The notes under the pieces are model-generated. The model did not search any database. It saw only the letters and a list, made by a program, of their open reading frames with translations, and was not told the origin of the DNA. The position numbers were made by a program, and so were the translations under genes. Positions 16,695-25,428 of a DNA stretch of 64,000 bases are shown in pieces (the first letter of the stretch is position 1; each line of letters starts with the position of its first letter). This DNA comes from an uncultured Pelagibacteraceae bacterium (lineage in GTDB: Bacteria > Pseudomonadota > Alphaproteobacteria > Pelagibacterales > AG-422-B15), in NCBI GenBank assembly GCA_902544525.1, contig CACCCN010000001.1:105289-169288 (forward strand), in the 5' to 3' direction.

Positions 16695-17078
16695 CTAAGA
16701 ATCATCTTCGTCAATTGAAACGTCTACAGCGTCTTCGATATTTAACTCTTCCTCATCTGAGTCAATAACACCAAGATCATCATCAGCTTCATCTAAGCTT
16801 ATAGTATCTTCATCTGCAATCTCTTCGGAACCTTCATCAAGAATATCTACGCTAGACATTGACTCTGTCGCATCATCCCCAACTAAATTACCAACTTCCT
16901 CTGAGTCTAGATTATCCTCGTGAACTTTTTTTGCATCTGATCCATATTGTAGCATTTCATTTAAAGCTATAAATACACCACAACCAGGGCATTCAACTGG
17001 ATATTTCTTATTTAGATCATAAAATTTTGTACTACATTCTGGACAGACAATTTTTTTACCCCACTCCACTCTAGGCAT
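16695..17078 (-). CDS. FYDLN-acid family protein (TIGR02300)
   Basis: A 127-residue protein with an N-terminal zinc-ribbon-like segment, KIVCPECSTKFYDLNKKYPVECPGCG (two CxxC pairs and the FYDLN motif), then a long tail very rich in Asp and Glu. This layout defines TIGR02300, an alphaproteobacterial family of unknown function. It is transcribed divergently from aroA across a 93-base region, as is common for this family. A role in nucleic-acid or metal binding is only a guess. Confidence 0.9.
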   Translation of the reverse strand: MPRVEWGKKIVCPECSTKFYDLNKKYPVECPGCGVFIALNEMLQYGSDAKKVHEDNLDSEEVGNLVGDDATESMSSVDILDEGSEEIADEDTISLDEADDDLGVIDSDEEELNIEDAVDVSIDEDDS

Positions 17079-17171
17079 ATAGTGTATTTTTTCCTAATTT
17101 TTTTATCATACAATAGTATCTTTAATGTATAGTGTGAATAATATTAATACATAAAACAATAAGTTCTTATT

Positions 17172-18476
17172 TTGTCAATACAAGAAAAATATAAATTAAA
17201 AGGTTGCTTAAATATTAGTGGAGATAAATCTATTTCTCATAGATCTCTAATTTTGGGAGCTATGTCAATAGGTCAAACAGAGATCCATAATTTATTAGAA
17301 TCTAAAGATATAATGAGTACAGTTAATATATTAAGAAAACTAGGTGTTAAAATAAAAAAAGATAATGAAGTTTGGATAGTTAATGGAGTTGGTACATGTG
17401 GTTTCAAGCAACCAAAGCAAAACTTAGATTCTGGAAATTCTGGAACAACATCAAGATTAATGTTTGGTGCTGTAGCAACAAATCCTATTAATGCTACTTT
17501 CACAGGGGATAAGTCTTTAAGCTCAAGACCAATGTCAAGAGTTACTAATTTTTTAGAAGATATAGGTGTAAAAATAAACTTAACAAAAAATAATTATCTA
17601 CCAGTTTCAATTCAAGGAACACAAGACTGTTTGCCATTAAAACACATTATAACAAAGCCATCTGCACAAATAAAATCAAGTATTATGTTAGCTGCAATAA
17701 ATATATCTGGTAAAACGAGTATAATTGAAAAGCAGGCTACCAGAGATCATACAGAAATAATGTTTAAATATTTAGGAATAAGATTTGAAAAGAAAATCAA
17801 AAAAAATGGTCAAACTCAAATAATCATTAATGGCCCTAAAGAAATATTAGCAAAAAAAATACATGTTGCTTCCGACCCTTCATCTGCTGCTTTTTTTACT
17901 GTTGGAGCATTAATTACTCCTGGTTCTAATATAGAAATCAAGAATGTGTGCCTTAATAAAACTCGTATAGCTTACATAAAAATTTTAAAACAAATGGGCG
18001 GAAATATTTTAGTAAAAAAAGTAGGTAAGCTTTCTGGTGAGTCTATTGGAAATATTAAAGTAAAATATAGTCATCTAAAATCTGTAGTGATTAATAAAAA
18101 ACTTGCACCATACCTAATTGATGAATATCCAATCTTGGCCATAGCGGCTTCAAGGGCAAAGGGCGTTACAAAAATGCAGGGTCTTTCCGAGTTAAGATAT
18201 AAAGAGAGTGATCGTTTAAAAAGTATACATGAAAATTTAATTGCCTCTAAAATTGATTGTTCAATAAGAAATGATGATTTAATTATAAAGGGATCAAATG
18301 AACAATTAATTGGTAATAATAAGATTACTACTTATCATGATCATCGTATTGCAATGTCGTTTTCAATATTGAACTTAATATGTAAAAAATCACTTAAGAT
18401 TGATAATTTAAAATGTATTGAAATTAGTTATCCAAAATTTAAACAAGATTTAAAAAGTATACTAAAAAATGGTTAA
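17172..18476 (+). CDS. aroA: 3-phosphoshikimate 1-carboxyvinyltransferase (EPSP synthase)
   Basis: AroA joins phosphoenolpyruvate to shikimate-3-phosphate on the way to chorismate. Seen: NISGDKSISHRSLILGA at the N-terminus (catalytic Lys), NSGTTSRLMFG, a catalytic DEYPILAIAA segment near residue 320, RYKESDR and the late DHRIAMSF. Length 434 is standard. The start is a TTG at 17172; no in-frame ATG precedes the conserved N-terminus. Its end overlaps cmk by eight bases. Confidence 0.95.
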   Translation: MSIQEKYKLKGCLNISGDKSISHRSLILGAMSIGQTEIHNLLESKDIMSTVNILRKLGVKIKKDNEVWIVNGVGTCGFKQPKQNLDSGNSGTTSRLMFGAVATNPINATFTGDKSLSSRPMSRVTNFLEDIGVKINLTKNNYLPVSIQGTQDCLPLKHIITKPSAQIKSSIMLAAINISGKTSIIEKQATRDHTEIMFKYLGIRFEKKIKKNGQTQIIINGPKEILAKKIHVASDPSSAAFFTVGALITPGSNIEIKNVCLNKTRIAYIKILKQMGGNILVKKVGKLSGESIGNIKVKYSHLKSVVINKKLAPYLIDEYPILAIAASRAKGVTKMQGLSELRYKESDRLKSIHENLIASKIDCSIRNDDLIIKGSNEQLIGNNKITTYHDHRIAMSFSILNLICKKSLKIDNLKCIEISYPKFKQDLKSILKNG

Positions 18477-19098
18477 TATAATAACTGTAGATGGTCCAGC
18501 AGGAGTTGGTAAGGGAACTATTTGTAAATTGCTTGCAAAAAATTTGGATGCCAAAGTTTTGAATAGTGGAAAAATTTTTAGAACTGTATCTTACTATTTA
18601 AAAAAAAATAATGTAGATTTTGAAAATACTACAAGTATAATCAATTGTGCTGAGAATTTTAAATATAAAAGAATTTCCTCAAACAAATTATATTCCAGAG
18701 ATATTGATTTAATTTCTTCTAAAATATCCATGATTCCTAGATTGAGAAAAATTACAATCAAAATTCAAAAAGATTTTGTCAAATTAAATAAGAATAGAAC
18801 AAAAACGATAATTGCAGAGGGAAGGGACATGGGAACAGTTATTTTTCCAAAAGCGGACGTAAAAATTTTTATGTGGGCAAAGGCTGAGATAAGGGCAAAA
18901 AGAAGGTTATTTCAATCAAATAAACTTATGAAAACTAAGGAATATAATAGTATTTTGCAAGAAATTTTATACAGAGATATGAGGGACATGAGCAGAAAAA
19001 CTGCTCCTTTAAAGCCAGCTGAAGATTCTTACTTGATTGATAACTCAAACTTAGATATAGAACAATGTTTTAACAGAATATTAAAGATAATTAAGTAG
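18469..19098 (+). CDS. cmk: Cytidylate kinase
   Basis: Cmk phosphorylates CMP and dCMP with ATP. The P-loop is VDGPAGVGKGT at residues 6-16, followed by LNSGKIFRTVSYYL (the substrate region, where most homologues have a Tyr in GxxYR) and IIAEGRDMGTVIFPKADVKIFMWA. Length 209 matches the short alphaproteobacterial form. It sits between aroA and rpsA, a widely conserved order. Confidence 0.94.
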   Translation: MVNIITVDGPAGVGKGTICKLLAKNLDAKVLNSGKIFRTVSYYLKKNNVDFENTTSIINCAENFKYKRISSNKLYSRDIDLISSKISMIPRLRKITIKIQKDFVKLNKNRTKTIIAEGRDMGTVIFPKADVKIFMWAKAEIRAKRRLFQSNKLMKTKEYNSILQEILYRDMRDMSRKTAPLKPAEDSYLIDNSNLDIEQCFNRILKIIK

Positions 19099-19113
19099 AC
19101 TAAATATTAAAAA

Positions 19114-20823
19114 ATGAACGAACTTACAAACCCTGAATACGCTACTAGCGAATTTGAAAAGCTACTAGCAGAATCCCAACTGAACTCTGAACTTAAAGAA
19201 GGCACTATAATAAAAGGCACTGTTTCTGAAATAGATAATGATGCAGTAACCGTAGATATAGGCGCAAAGGTCGAAGGTCGAATTGCAAAAAGAGAGTTTA
19301 TATTTTCAAAGGATAAAAAACAATTAGAGGTTGGCGATATAATTGATGTCTATTTAGAAAAAATTGAAAACCATCATGGGGATTGTATATTAAGTAGATC
19401 AAAAGCAAAGAATAAAGAAATTTGGGCTGAAATAGAAAAGTCATTTAATGCCGGCGAACTGGTTGATGGTGTCATCACAGGAAAGGTAAAAGGTGGCCTT
19501 TCTGCTGAAATTGGCATTACTGCATTTTTGCCTGGTAGCCAAATTGATACTCGACCATTGAGAGATATAAGTCATTTAATTGACGTTCCACAGAAATTTA
19601 AAGTGTTAAAGATGGACGCTAAGAGAAATAATATTGTTGTAAGTCGAAGAGCAGTACTAGAAGAAACACATAAAGAATTAAGAGAAGAGAGATTTTCTCA
19701 ATTAACGCTTGGTGATGTTGTTGAAGGTAGAATAAAAGCTATTACAGATTACGGAGCTTTTGTTGATTTGGGTGGCTACGACTCATTACTGCATAGCTCA
19801 GACATAACATATCGTCGTATTGGTCATCCATCTGAAGTATTAAAAATTGATCAAGTTGTAAAAGTAAAGATTATTAAAGTTGACCCTGATAAAAATCGAG
19901 TTTCATGTGGACTAAAACAGCTTGAAGAGGATCCATGGACCAAAGTAGAGGGTAAATTTAACGTGGGCGACAAACTTCAAGGAATATGTACTAACGTAAC
20001 TGACTATGGAATATTTATTGAGGTTGAAAATGGTATTGAGGGTTTAGCTCACAGAGATATGTTAACTTGGAGTTCAAAGAAAAATTCTCAACCAGGTAAC
20101 TTGTTTGCCAGATCACAATCAGTTGATTGTGTTGTTTTAGAAATTGATTATGTAAAGAAAAGGCTAAGTTTGGGAATTAAACAATTAACTCCTAACCCAT
20201 TTGAAAAATATAATGAGCAAAATCCTATTGGTACAATTGTCGAGACTGAAATCAAAGCAATTAAAGATAACATTATATTTTGTGCTCTTGAGGAGGACAT
20301 TGATGGAGCAATTTTCAGTCAAAATATATCGTGGGACACTCAAGAAGATAACAAAGACCTTATACAAAAATACAATATAGGTGACAAAATTAAAGCTAAA
20401 ATCATTGAAAATAAAAATGATAAAATTGCACTTTCAATCAGAGAAGTTGAAGGAAACCCATTTGATGAAGTAAAAGATAAATCAACTGGTGATACTGTAA
20501 CATGCACTGTATTAGAAGTAGCTGACTTTGGTGTTAAAGTTATAATTAGTAACAATGGTCCTAAAGTCGTTATTAAAAAGAATGATCTAGCGCTTCGAAA
20601 ACCAGACGCAAGGCCTGAAAGATGGGCCAAAAATGATAAGTTAGATGCCATGATATCTCAAATAGATATAAAAAATTTCAAGATTTCTCTATCTATTAAA
20701 GCACTTGAAGAAGCCACAGAAAAAGAAGCTATAAGTAAATATGGCGCTAAAGACTCAGGGGCATCTCTTGGAGACATTCTGGGCAAAGCTATTAGCGACA
20801 AAAAAACAGAATCTGAAGAATAA
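19114..20823 (+). CDS. rpsA: 30S ribosomal protein S1
   Basis: RpsA binds mRNA on the small subunit and helps start translation, especially on messages with weak ribosome-binding sites. Six S1/OB-fold repeats span the 569 residues, e.g. GTIIKGTVSEIDNDAVTVDIG, GDVVEGRIKAITDYGAFVDLGGYDSLLHSSD and GICTNVTDYGIFIEVENGIEGLAH. Repeats 1 and 2 are the more divergent ribosome-binding ones, as usual. It follows cmk by 15 bases. Confidence 0.96.
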   Translation: MNELTNPEYATSEFEKLLAESQLNSELKEGTIIKGTVSEIDNDAVTVDIGAKVEGRIAKREFIFSKDKKQLEVGDIIDVYLEKIENHHGDCILSRSKAKNKEIWAEIEKSFNAGELVDGVITGKVKGGLSAEIGITAFLPGSQIDTRPLRDISHLIDVPQKFKVLKMDAKRNNIVVSRRAVLEETHKELREERFSQLTLGDVVEGRIKAITDYGAFVDLGGYDSLLHSSDITYRRIGHPSEVLKIDQVVKVKIIKVDPDKNRVSCGLKQLEEDPWTKVEGKFNVGDKLQGICTNVTDYGIFIEVENGIEGLAHRDMLTWSSKKNSQPGNLFARSQSVDCVVLEIDYVKKRLSLGIKQLTPNPFEKYNEQNPIGTIVETEIKAIKDNIIFCALEEDIDGAIFSQNISWDTQEDNKDLIQKYNIGDKIKAKIIENKNDKIALSIREVEGNPFDEVKDKSTGDTVTCTVLEVADFGVKVIISNNGPKVVIKKNDLALRKPDARPERWAKNDKLDAMISQIDIKNFKISLSIKALEEATEKEAISKYGAKDSGASLGDILGKAISDKKTESEE

Positions 20824-20842
20824 AATTCATCTTATTCAATAG

Positions 20843-20870
20843 TTTACAAAAGTTTTGTTAGCTCTATAAT
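20843..20870 (+). promoter_or_regulatory. Promoter of ihfB, probably giving a leaderless mRNA
   Basis: TTTACA (20843-20848), a 16-base spacer and a perfect TATAAT (20865-20870) lie just before the ihfB ATG at 20877. Only six bases separate the -10 box from the ATG, and there is no Shine-Dalgarno sequence. Transcription would therefore start at or next to the start codon. Confidence 0.6.
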
Positions 20871-20876
20871 TGATTT

Positions 20877-21215
20877 ATGAGTTTAATTAAAAGCCAACTT
20901 ATCCAAAATATTACAAATCAAAACCCACATCTTTATATCAAAGATGTAGAGAGAATTGTTAACACAATATTTTCAGAAATAACAAAATCATTAGCTGAAG
21001 GACGAAGAGTTGAGCTCAGGGGTTTTGGTGCATTTTCTGTACAAAAAAGAAAAGAAAGAGTTGGAAGAAACCCACGAACAGGGGATGCTGTTAAAGTTTC
21101 CGAAAAATATATTCCACGATTTAAGTCTGGGAAAGAACTTAGAATTAAATTAAATTCAGAAAATAGAGTAATGGGTTCTATATCCTCAAGTAATAAAACG
21201 GATACTGAACTCTAA
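20877..21215 (+). CDS. ihfB: Integration host factor subunit beta
   Basis: A 112-residue DNA-bending protein of the HU/IHF family. The dimerisation helices come first, then [48 protein letters not shown], with the conserved Pro in RNPRTG that intercalates into bent [13 protein letters not shown] and the position after rpsA mark it as the beta subunit. The C-terminal extension of about 15 residues is longer than in E. coli. The upstream TATAAT places the start site at the ATG. Confidence 0.93.
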   Translation: MSLIKSQLIQNITNQNPHLYIKDVERIVNTIFSEITKSLAEGRRVELRGFGAFSVQKRKERVGRNPRTGDAVKVSEKYIPRFKSGKELRIKLNSENRVMGSISSSNKTDTEL

Positions 21216-21223
21216 AACACAAA

Positions 21224-21913
21224 TTGACTAATAACCCAATCTACTGTGCTATCGATACAAATGATATTAAGCAGGCATTATCTTTAATTGAAAATATTAA
21301 GGAATCAATTGGTGGTATAAAATTAGGATTAGAATTCTATACACACTGTGGAATTGAAGGCATTAAGAAGATTCAAACACTAGGTCTCCCAATATTCATT
21401 GACCTAAAGTTATTTGATATACCTAATACGGCTAAATCAGCACTTCAAGGAATATTAAATCTAAAACCTGAATTCACTACACTGCATATTTCTGGTGGAT
21501 CTGAAATGTTAAAGGAATGTGTTAAAGTGAAAAACTTCAATCAAAGCCAGACAAATTTAATAGGTGTCACTGTATTAACTAGCTTTGATAAAGAAGGAAT
21601 AAAAGAAGTTGGCATTCATAATTCAATAGATGATCAGGTATTAATTCTTGCAAAGCTTGCTAATGAAAATAATTTAGATGGTATAGTTTGCTCTCCTCAA
21701 GAAATAAGAAGGATAAAACAAGAGACTGAAAATAAATTAAAATTAATAGTTCCTGGTATAAGAAATACTGATGATGATACTAACGATCAAAAAAGAATTA
21801 TGAATGCTAGCGAAGCAATTAACGCAGGTGCGGATATTTTAATTATTGGTAGACCTATTACTATGGCAAATGATCCTGCAGAAGCTGCTTATAAAATATT
21901 TAAATCGTTATAA
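21224..21913 (+). CDS. pyrF: Orotidine-5'-phosphate decarboxylase
   Basis: PyrF makes UMP from OMP, the last step of de novo pyrimidine synthesis. The barrel shows CAIDTNDIKQAL, the catalytic Lys/Asp array in FIDLKLFDIPNTAKSA, GVTVLTSFD, LDGIVCSPQEI and the phosphate-binding NAGADILIIGRPIT. Length 229 is standard. A TTG start at 21224 is used. The stop overlaps trpF by one base, making it the first gene of pyrF-trpF-trpB-trpA. Confidence 0.94.
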   Translation: MTNNPIYCAIDTNDIKQALSLIENIKESIGGIKLGLEFYTHCGIEGIKKIQTLGLPIFIDLKLFDIPNTAKSALQGILNLKPEFTTLHISGGSEMLKECVKVKNFNQSQTNLIGVTVLTSFDKEGIKEVGIHNSIDDQVLILAKLANENNLDGIVCSPQEIRRIKQETENKLKLIVPGIRNTDDDTNDQKRIMNASEAINAGADILIIGRPITMANDPAEAAYKIFKSL

Positions 21914-22548
21914 TGACTATTAACAAGATAAAAATCTGCGGTATTACAGATTTATCGATAGCTAATTTTTGTATTGAAAACGGTGCAGATTATCTTGGAT
22001 TTGTGTTTTACGGTGATTCTCCAAGAGATATTTCTCTTAATGAAAGTAAAAGTATTATTGACCAACTATCAAGTCCAATTAATACAGTTGCTGTAACAGT
22101 AAATGCAAATATAGATAACGCAAAAAAAATTGAAGACTCAGGTTTTAACTTTATTCAATGTCATGGATCAGAGACCCCAGATTATCTATCAATGATAAAA
22201 AAAACTACCAGTTTGAAAATTATTAAAGCATTTGGAATTTCATCTAAAAATGACCTTATTAATATTAATAAATACAGTGAATTCTGTGATTTCTTCTTAA
22301 TGGATGCTAAGCCTGAGGGATCTGAAATGCCCGGAGGAAATGAAAAAAAATTTAACTGGGATCTCCTGCGTGACCAATATATTAATAAACAATTCTTTTT
22401 ATCTGGTGGTCTAGATGAAGATAATATTGAAATTGCTATAAAAAATAATATTACTTCACTTTTTGATGTATCCTCTAGCGTTGAAAGCAGTCCTGGAGTA
22501 AAAGATACTTTAAAAATAAAACAATTTATAGATAAGGTTAAGTATTAA
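21913..22548 (+). CDS. trpF: Phosphoribosylanthranilate isomerase
   Basis: TrpF rearranges phosphoribosylanthranilate in tryptophan synthesis. The 211-residue barrel has the catalytic Cys in KICGITDL, GADYLGFVFYGDSPRDIS, FIQCHGSETPDY, the catalytic Asp in LMDAKPEGSEMPGG and FFLSGGLDEDNIEIA. It overlaps pyrF by one base and abuts trpB with no gap, so the four genes are almost certainly one transcript. Confidence 0.94.
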   Translation: MTINKIKICGITDLSIANFCIENGADYLGFVFYGDSPRDISLNESKSIIDQLSSPINTVAVTVNANIDNAKKIEDSGFNFIQCHGSETPDYLSMIKKTTSLKIIKAFGISSKNDLININKYSEFCDFFLMDAKPEGSEMPGGNEKKFNWDLLRDQYINKQFFLSGGLDEDNIEIAIKNNITSLFDVSSSVESSPGVKDTLKIKQFIDKVKY

Positions 22549-23760
22549 GTGACTATTGAAGAAATAAAAAACTCATTAAAAAATGGACCAAATGATAAAG
22601 GGTATTACGGAGATTTTGGTGGTAGATATGCACCCGAAATTTTAATGCCAAATCTTATCGAGCTCGAAGATGCTTTTGAACAGGCTATCAATGATAAAAG
22701 TTTTATTGATGAATTTGATTACTACTTAAAAGATTATGTTGGCCGACCTAACCCGCTATACTTTGCAGAACAACTAACAAAGAAAATAGGTGGGGCAAAG
22801 ATTTATCTTAAATCTGATCACTTAAATCATTTAGGGGCACATAAGATTAATAACTCATTATTTCAAATCTTATTAGCAAAATATATGGGTAAGACAAAAA
22901 TTTACTGTGAGACTGGAGCGGGAGCACATTTAATTGCAACAGCGGCATGTGGTGCTAGATTTAATTTTCCTGTAATTGGCTACATGGGTAAAGATGATAT
23001 TTTTCTACAATCAACAAATGTGTTAAAAGCGAAATTATTTGGTGCTGAGGTAGTTGAGTGTGTTGATGGGACAGGCGAAAAAGGTGTTTTAAAAGATGCT
23101 TGTACTTCCGTACTTAAAGCATGGTCAAGTGATCCAAAGGCTTTTTACTGTTGTGGCTCTGCTATTGGACCACATCCTTTCCCTAAAATTGTACAATATG
23201 CACAATCAATAATTGGAAAAGAAATCAAAAAACAAATTTTAGAAAAGGAGAATAGGCTTCCTGATGCTATTGTTGCTTGCATCGGAGGAGGCTCTAACCT
23301 AATAGGTTGCATTCATGATTTTTTAGATGATAAAGAAGTTGCACTGTATGGGGTAGAAGCAGAACATAGCTCTGCTTTAACCAACGGTTCTATTGGTATA
23401 ATGCAAGGTTTTAAATCCTTTATGCTCCAATCCAATGATGGTTCTGCAACATTAGATACTAAAAGCCTTGCATCCGGAATTAACTTTTACTCATGTGGAC
23501 CTGAGCATTCTTATCTAAAAAGTATAGGTAGAGTCAATTATACCTATGCAACTGATGAAGAAGCATTTTCAGCTTTTCAATTGCTTTGTAAAACTGAGGG
23601 AATACTTCCAGCTTTTGAGCCAAGCTTTGCAATAGCTCAAGCTATAAAAATAGCCAAAGAGATGGATAGCGATAAAATTGTAGTTATAAATATTTGTGGT
23701 AGGGGCGATAAAGATATCGATACAGCAGAAAGAATGTTAGGTGATAAACTTGGAAAATAG
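22549..23760 (+). CDS. trpB: Tryptophan synthase beta chain
   Basis: PLP enzyme joining indole and serine to make tryptophan. Motifs: FGGRYAPEILMPNL near the N-terminus, the PLP Lys in HLGAHKINNSLFQ, ETGAGAHLIATA, CIGGGSNLIGC (phosphate loop) and GRGDKDIDT at the end. The usual QHG following ETGAG is AHL here (GAGAHL where most TrpB read GAGQHG), a departure at the indole site worth noting. A GTG start directly follows the trpF stop, and the end overlaps trpA by 20 bases. Confidence 0.95.
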   Translation: MTIEEIKNSLKNGPNDKGYYGDFGGRYAPEILMPNLIELEDAFEQAINDKSFIDEFDYYLKDYVGRPNPLYFAEQLTKKIGGAKIYLKSDHLNHLGAHKINNSLFQILLAKYMGKTKIYCETGAGAHLIATAACGARFNFPVIGYMGKDDIFLQSTNVLKAKLFGAEVVECVDGTGEKGVLKDACTSVLKAWSSDPKAFYCCGSAIGPHPFPKIVQYAQSIIGKEIKKQILEKENRLPDAIVACIGGGSNLIGCIHDFLDDKEVALYGVEAEHSSALTNGSIGIMQGFKSFMLQSNDGSATLDTKSLASGINFYSCGPEHSYLKSIGRVNYTYATDEEAFSAFQLLCKTEGILPAFEPSFAIAQAIKIAKEMDSDKIVVINICGRGDKDIDTAERMLGDKLGK

Positions 23761-24571
23761 AATCAGTAAAATTTTTAAAAATCTCAAATCAGAAAATAAA
23801 AAAGCATTTATTAGCTTTACCACTGCAGGATATCCAGACGAAGATACAAGTTTAGAAATAATTAAATCAGTTGCTGACTCGGGGGCAAATATTCATGAAA
23901 TATCTTTTCCTCATGCTGAAGCTCAGGCTGATGGACCAATTATACAACTTGCAAATATTGAAAGTATCAAGAATGGTATCAATTTTGAAAAAGTAATAAA
24001 TATTGCAAAAAAATCTAGAGAATATAATCAAGATATTGGGCTCGTAATGATGGGCTACTTGAACAACATTTTTATCTATGGAATTGATAAATTTGCAAAA
24101 GAAGTGAGTGGAATTATTGATGCGGTGATTTGTGTTGATTTGCCTGAGGATGTCATTGAAGAAAGACTATTAAAAGAGGCATTAAAAAAAGAAAACATAG
24201 CTCTTATTAAACTTGTGACTCCTACTACGTCCGATGAAAGAATTCAAAAATTGGTAAAAGATGCGGATGGCTTCATATATAGTGTTAATGTAGCTGGAAT
24301 AACAGGTGTTAAGTCAGCACAAATTGATATGGTAAATTCTCAAATTTCAAGAATTAAAAAATATACCGACTTACCCGTAGTATCAGGATTTGGCATTAAG
24401 ACAGAAGAAGATGTTAAGGTATTTTCTAAATCTAATGCAGATGGAATTGTGATAGGTTCAGGTATAGTAGAAAAAATTCAAGAAGTTTCAAAAATTGAAA
24501 CTAATAAAAGTAAAATAGCTGATTTTGTAAAAGATTTTTGTTCTAAATTAATAATAAATCTAAATTCATGA
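23741..24571 (+). CDS. trpA: Tryptophan synthase alpha chain
   Basis: TrpA releases indole from indole-3-glycerol phosphate and channels it to TrpB. Conserved parts: AFISFTTAGYPDEDTSLEII, the region holding the catalytic Glu (EISFPHAEAQADGPIIQ, here reading IHEISFPHAEAQADG where most read ELGIPFSDPxADGP), FAKEVSGIIDAVICVDLPEDV, GFIYSVNVAGITGVKSA and SGFGIKTEEDV. The FPHAEAQ form is a known variant seen in some proteobacteria. Start may be GTG 23741 or TTG 23750; both overlap trpB. Confidence 0.94.
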   Translation: MINLENRISKIFKNLKSENKKAFISFTTAGYPDEDTSLEIIKSVADSGANIHEISFPHAEAQADGPIIQLANIESIKNGINFEKVINIAKKSREYNQDIGLVMMGYLNNIFIYGIDKFAKEVSGIIDAVICVDLPEDVIEERLLKEALKKENIALIKLVTPTTSDERIQKLVKDADGFIYSVNVAGITGVKSAQIDMVNSQISRIKKYTDLPVVSGFGIKTEEDVKVFSKSNADGIVIGSGIVEKIQEVSKIETNKSKIADFVKDFCSKLIINLNS

Positions 24572-25428
24572 ATTGGATAACTCGATTAGCCCCAAAAATA
24601 AAATCCATTCTAGGTGGTAAAAAAAGCTTAGAAGTTCCAGAAAATTCTTGGGTTAAGTGTCCACAATGCCAAACAATGTTTTACTCTGATGACTTAGAAA
24701 AAAACTACTATATTTGCACAAACTGTGACCATCATCTTTATATTCATCCAAGAACCAGAATGAAAAACCTTTTTGATGATAGCGAGTTCGAAGAAATAAA
24801 TTATCCAAGTGTACAATTAGATCCTTTAAATTTCAGAGATACGAACTCGTATAAGGAAAAATTTAAAAAAGCTCAAGCTGAAACTGATATGCAGGATGCC
24901 TTTCTTATAGGTTGTGGAAAAATTAAAGGAATACTAACAACAGTTGTTGGAATGAATTTTAAGTTTATGGGTGGCAGTTTATCCTCAGCAGGTGCAGAAG
25001 CAATGGTTAAGGCAGCTGAACATGCTGTTGCTAACAGCACGCCTGTAATTATATTTGCACAAAGTGGAGGAGCTAGGATGCAGGAAAATCAACTGAGCCT
25101 GCAAGCACTACCCAAAACAACAATAGCTGTACAAATGATCAAAGATACTTCTTTGCCATATATTGTGGTTTTGACGGACCCTGTTTCCGGTGGGGTGACA
25201 GCATCCTTCGCTATGCTTGGTGATATTACTATTGCTGAGCCTAAAGCGCTTATATGTTTTGCTGGTCCAAGAGTTATAGCAAGTACTGTTGGAGAAACAT
25301 TGCCCGATGGCTTCCAAAGATCAGAGTTTTTATTGGAACATGGATTCATAGATCAAATAATTCATCGAAAAGAGTTAAAAGATAAATTAGCAAATTTATT
25401 ATCTTTGTTACTAAAACGAGCAGCTTAA
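24568..25428 (+). CDS. accD: Acetyl-CoA carboxylase carboxyltransferase subunit beta
   Basis: Beta half of the carboxyltransferase, working with AccA. The N-terminal zinc ribbon is CPQCQTMFYSDDLEKN...CTNC (about residues 31-53). The crotonase-like core shows GMNFKFMGGSLSSAGAEAM, FAQSGGARMQENQLSLQALPK and FAGPRVIASTVGETLPDGFQRSEFLLEHGFID. Length 286 is standard. It overlaps trpA by four bases and abuts folC, the usual trpA-accD-folC order. Confidence 0.96.
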   Translation: MNWITRLAPKIKSILGGKKSLEVPENSWVKCPQCQTMFYSDDLEKNYYICTNCDHHLYIHPRTRMKNLFDDSEFEEINYPSVQLDPLNFRDTNSYKEKFKKAQAETDMQDAFLIGCGKIKGILTTVVGMNFKFMGGSLSSAGAEAMVKAAEHAVANSTPVIIFAQSGGARMQENQLSLQALPKTTIAVQMIKDTSLPYIVVLTDPVSGGVTASFAMLGDITIAEPKALICFAGPRVIASTVGETLPDGFQRSEFLLEHGFIDQIIHRKELKDKLANLLSLLLKRAA

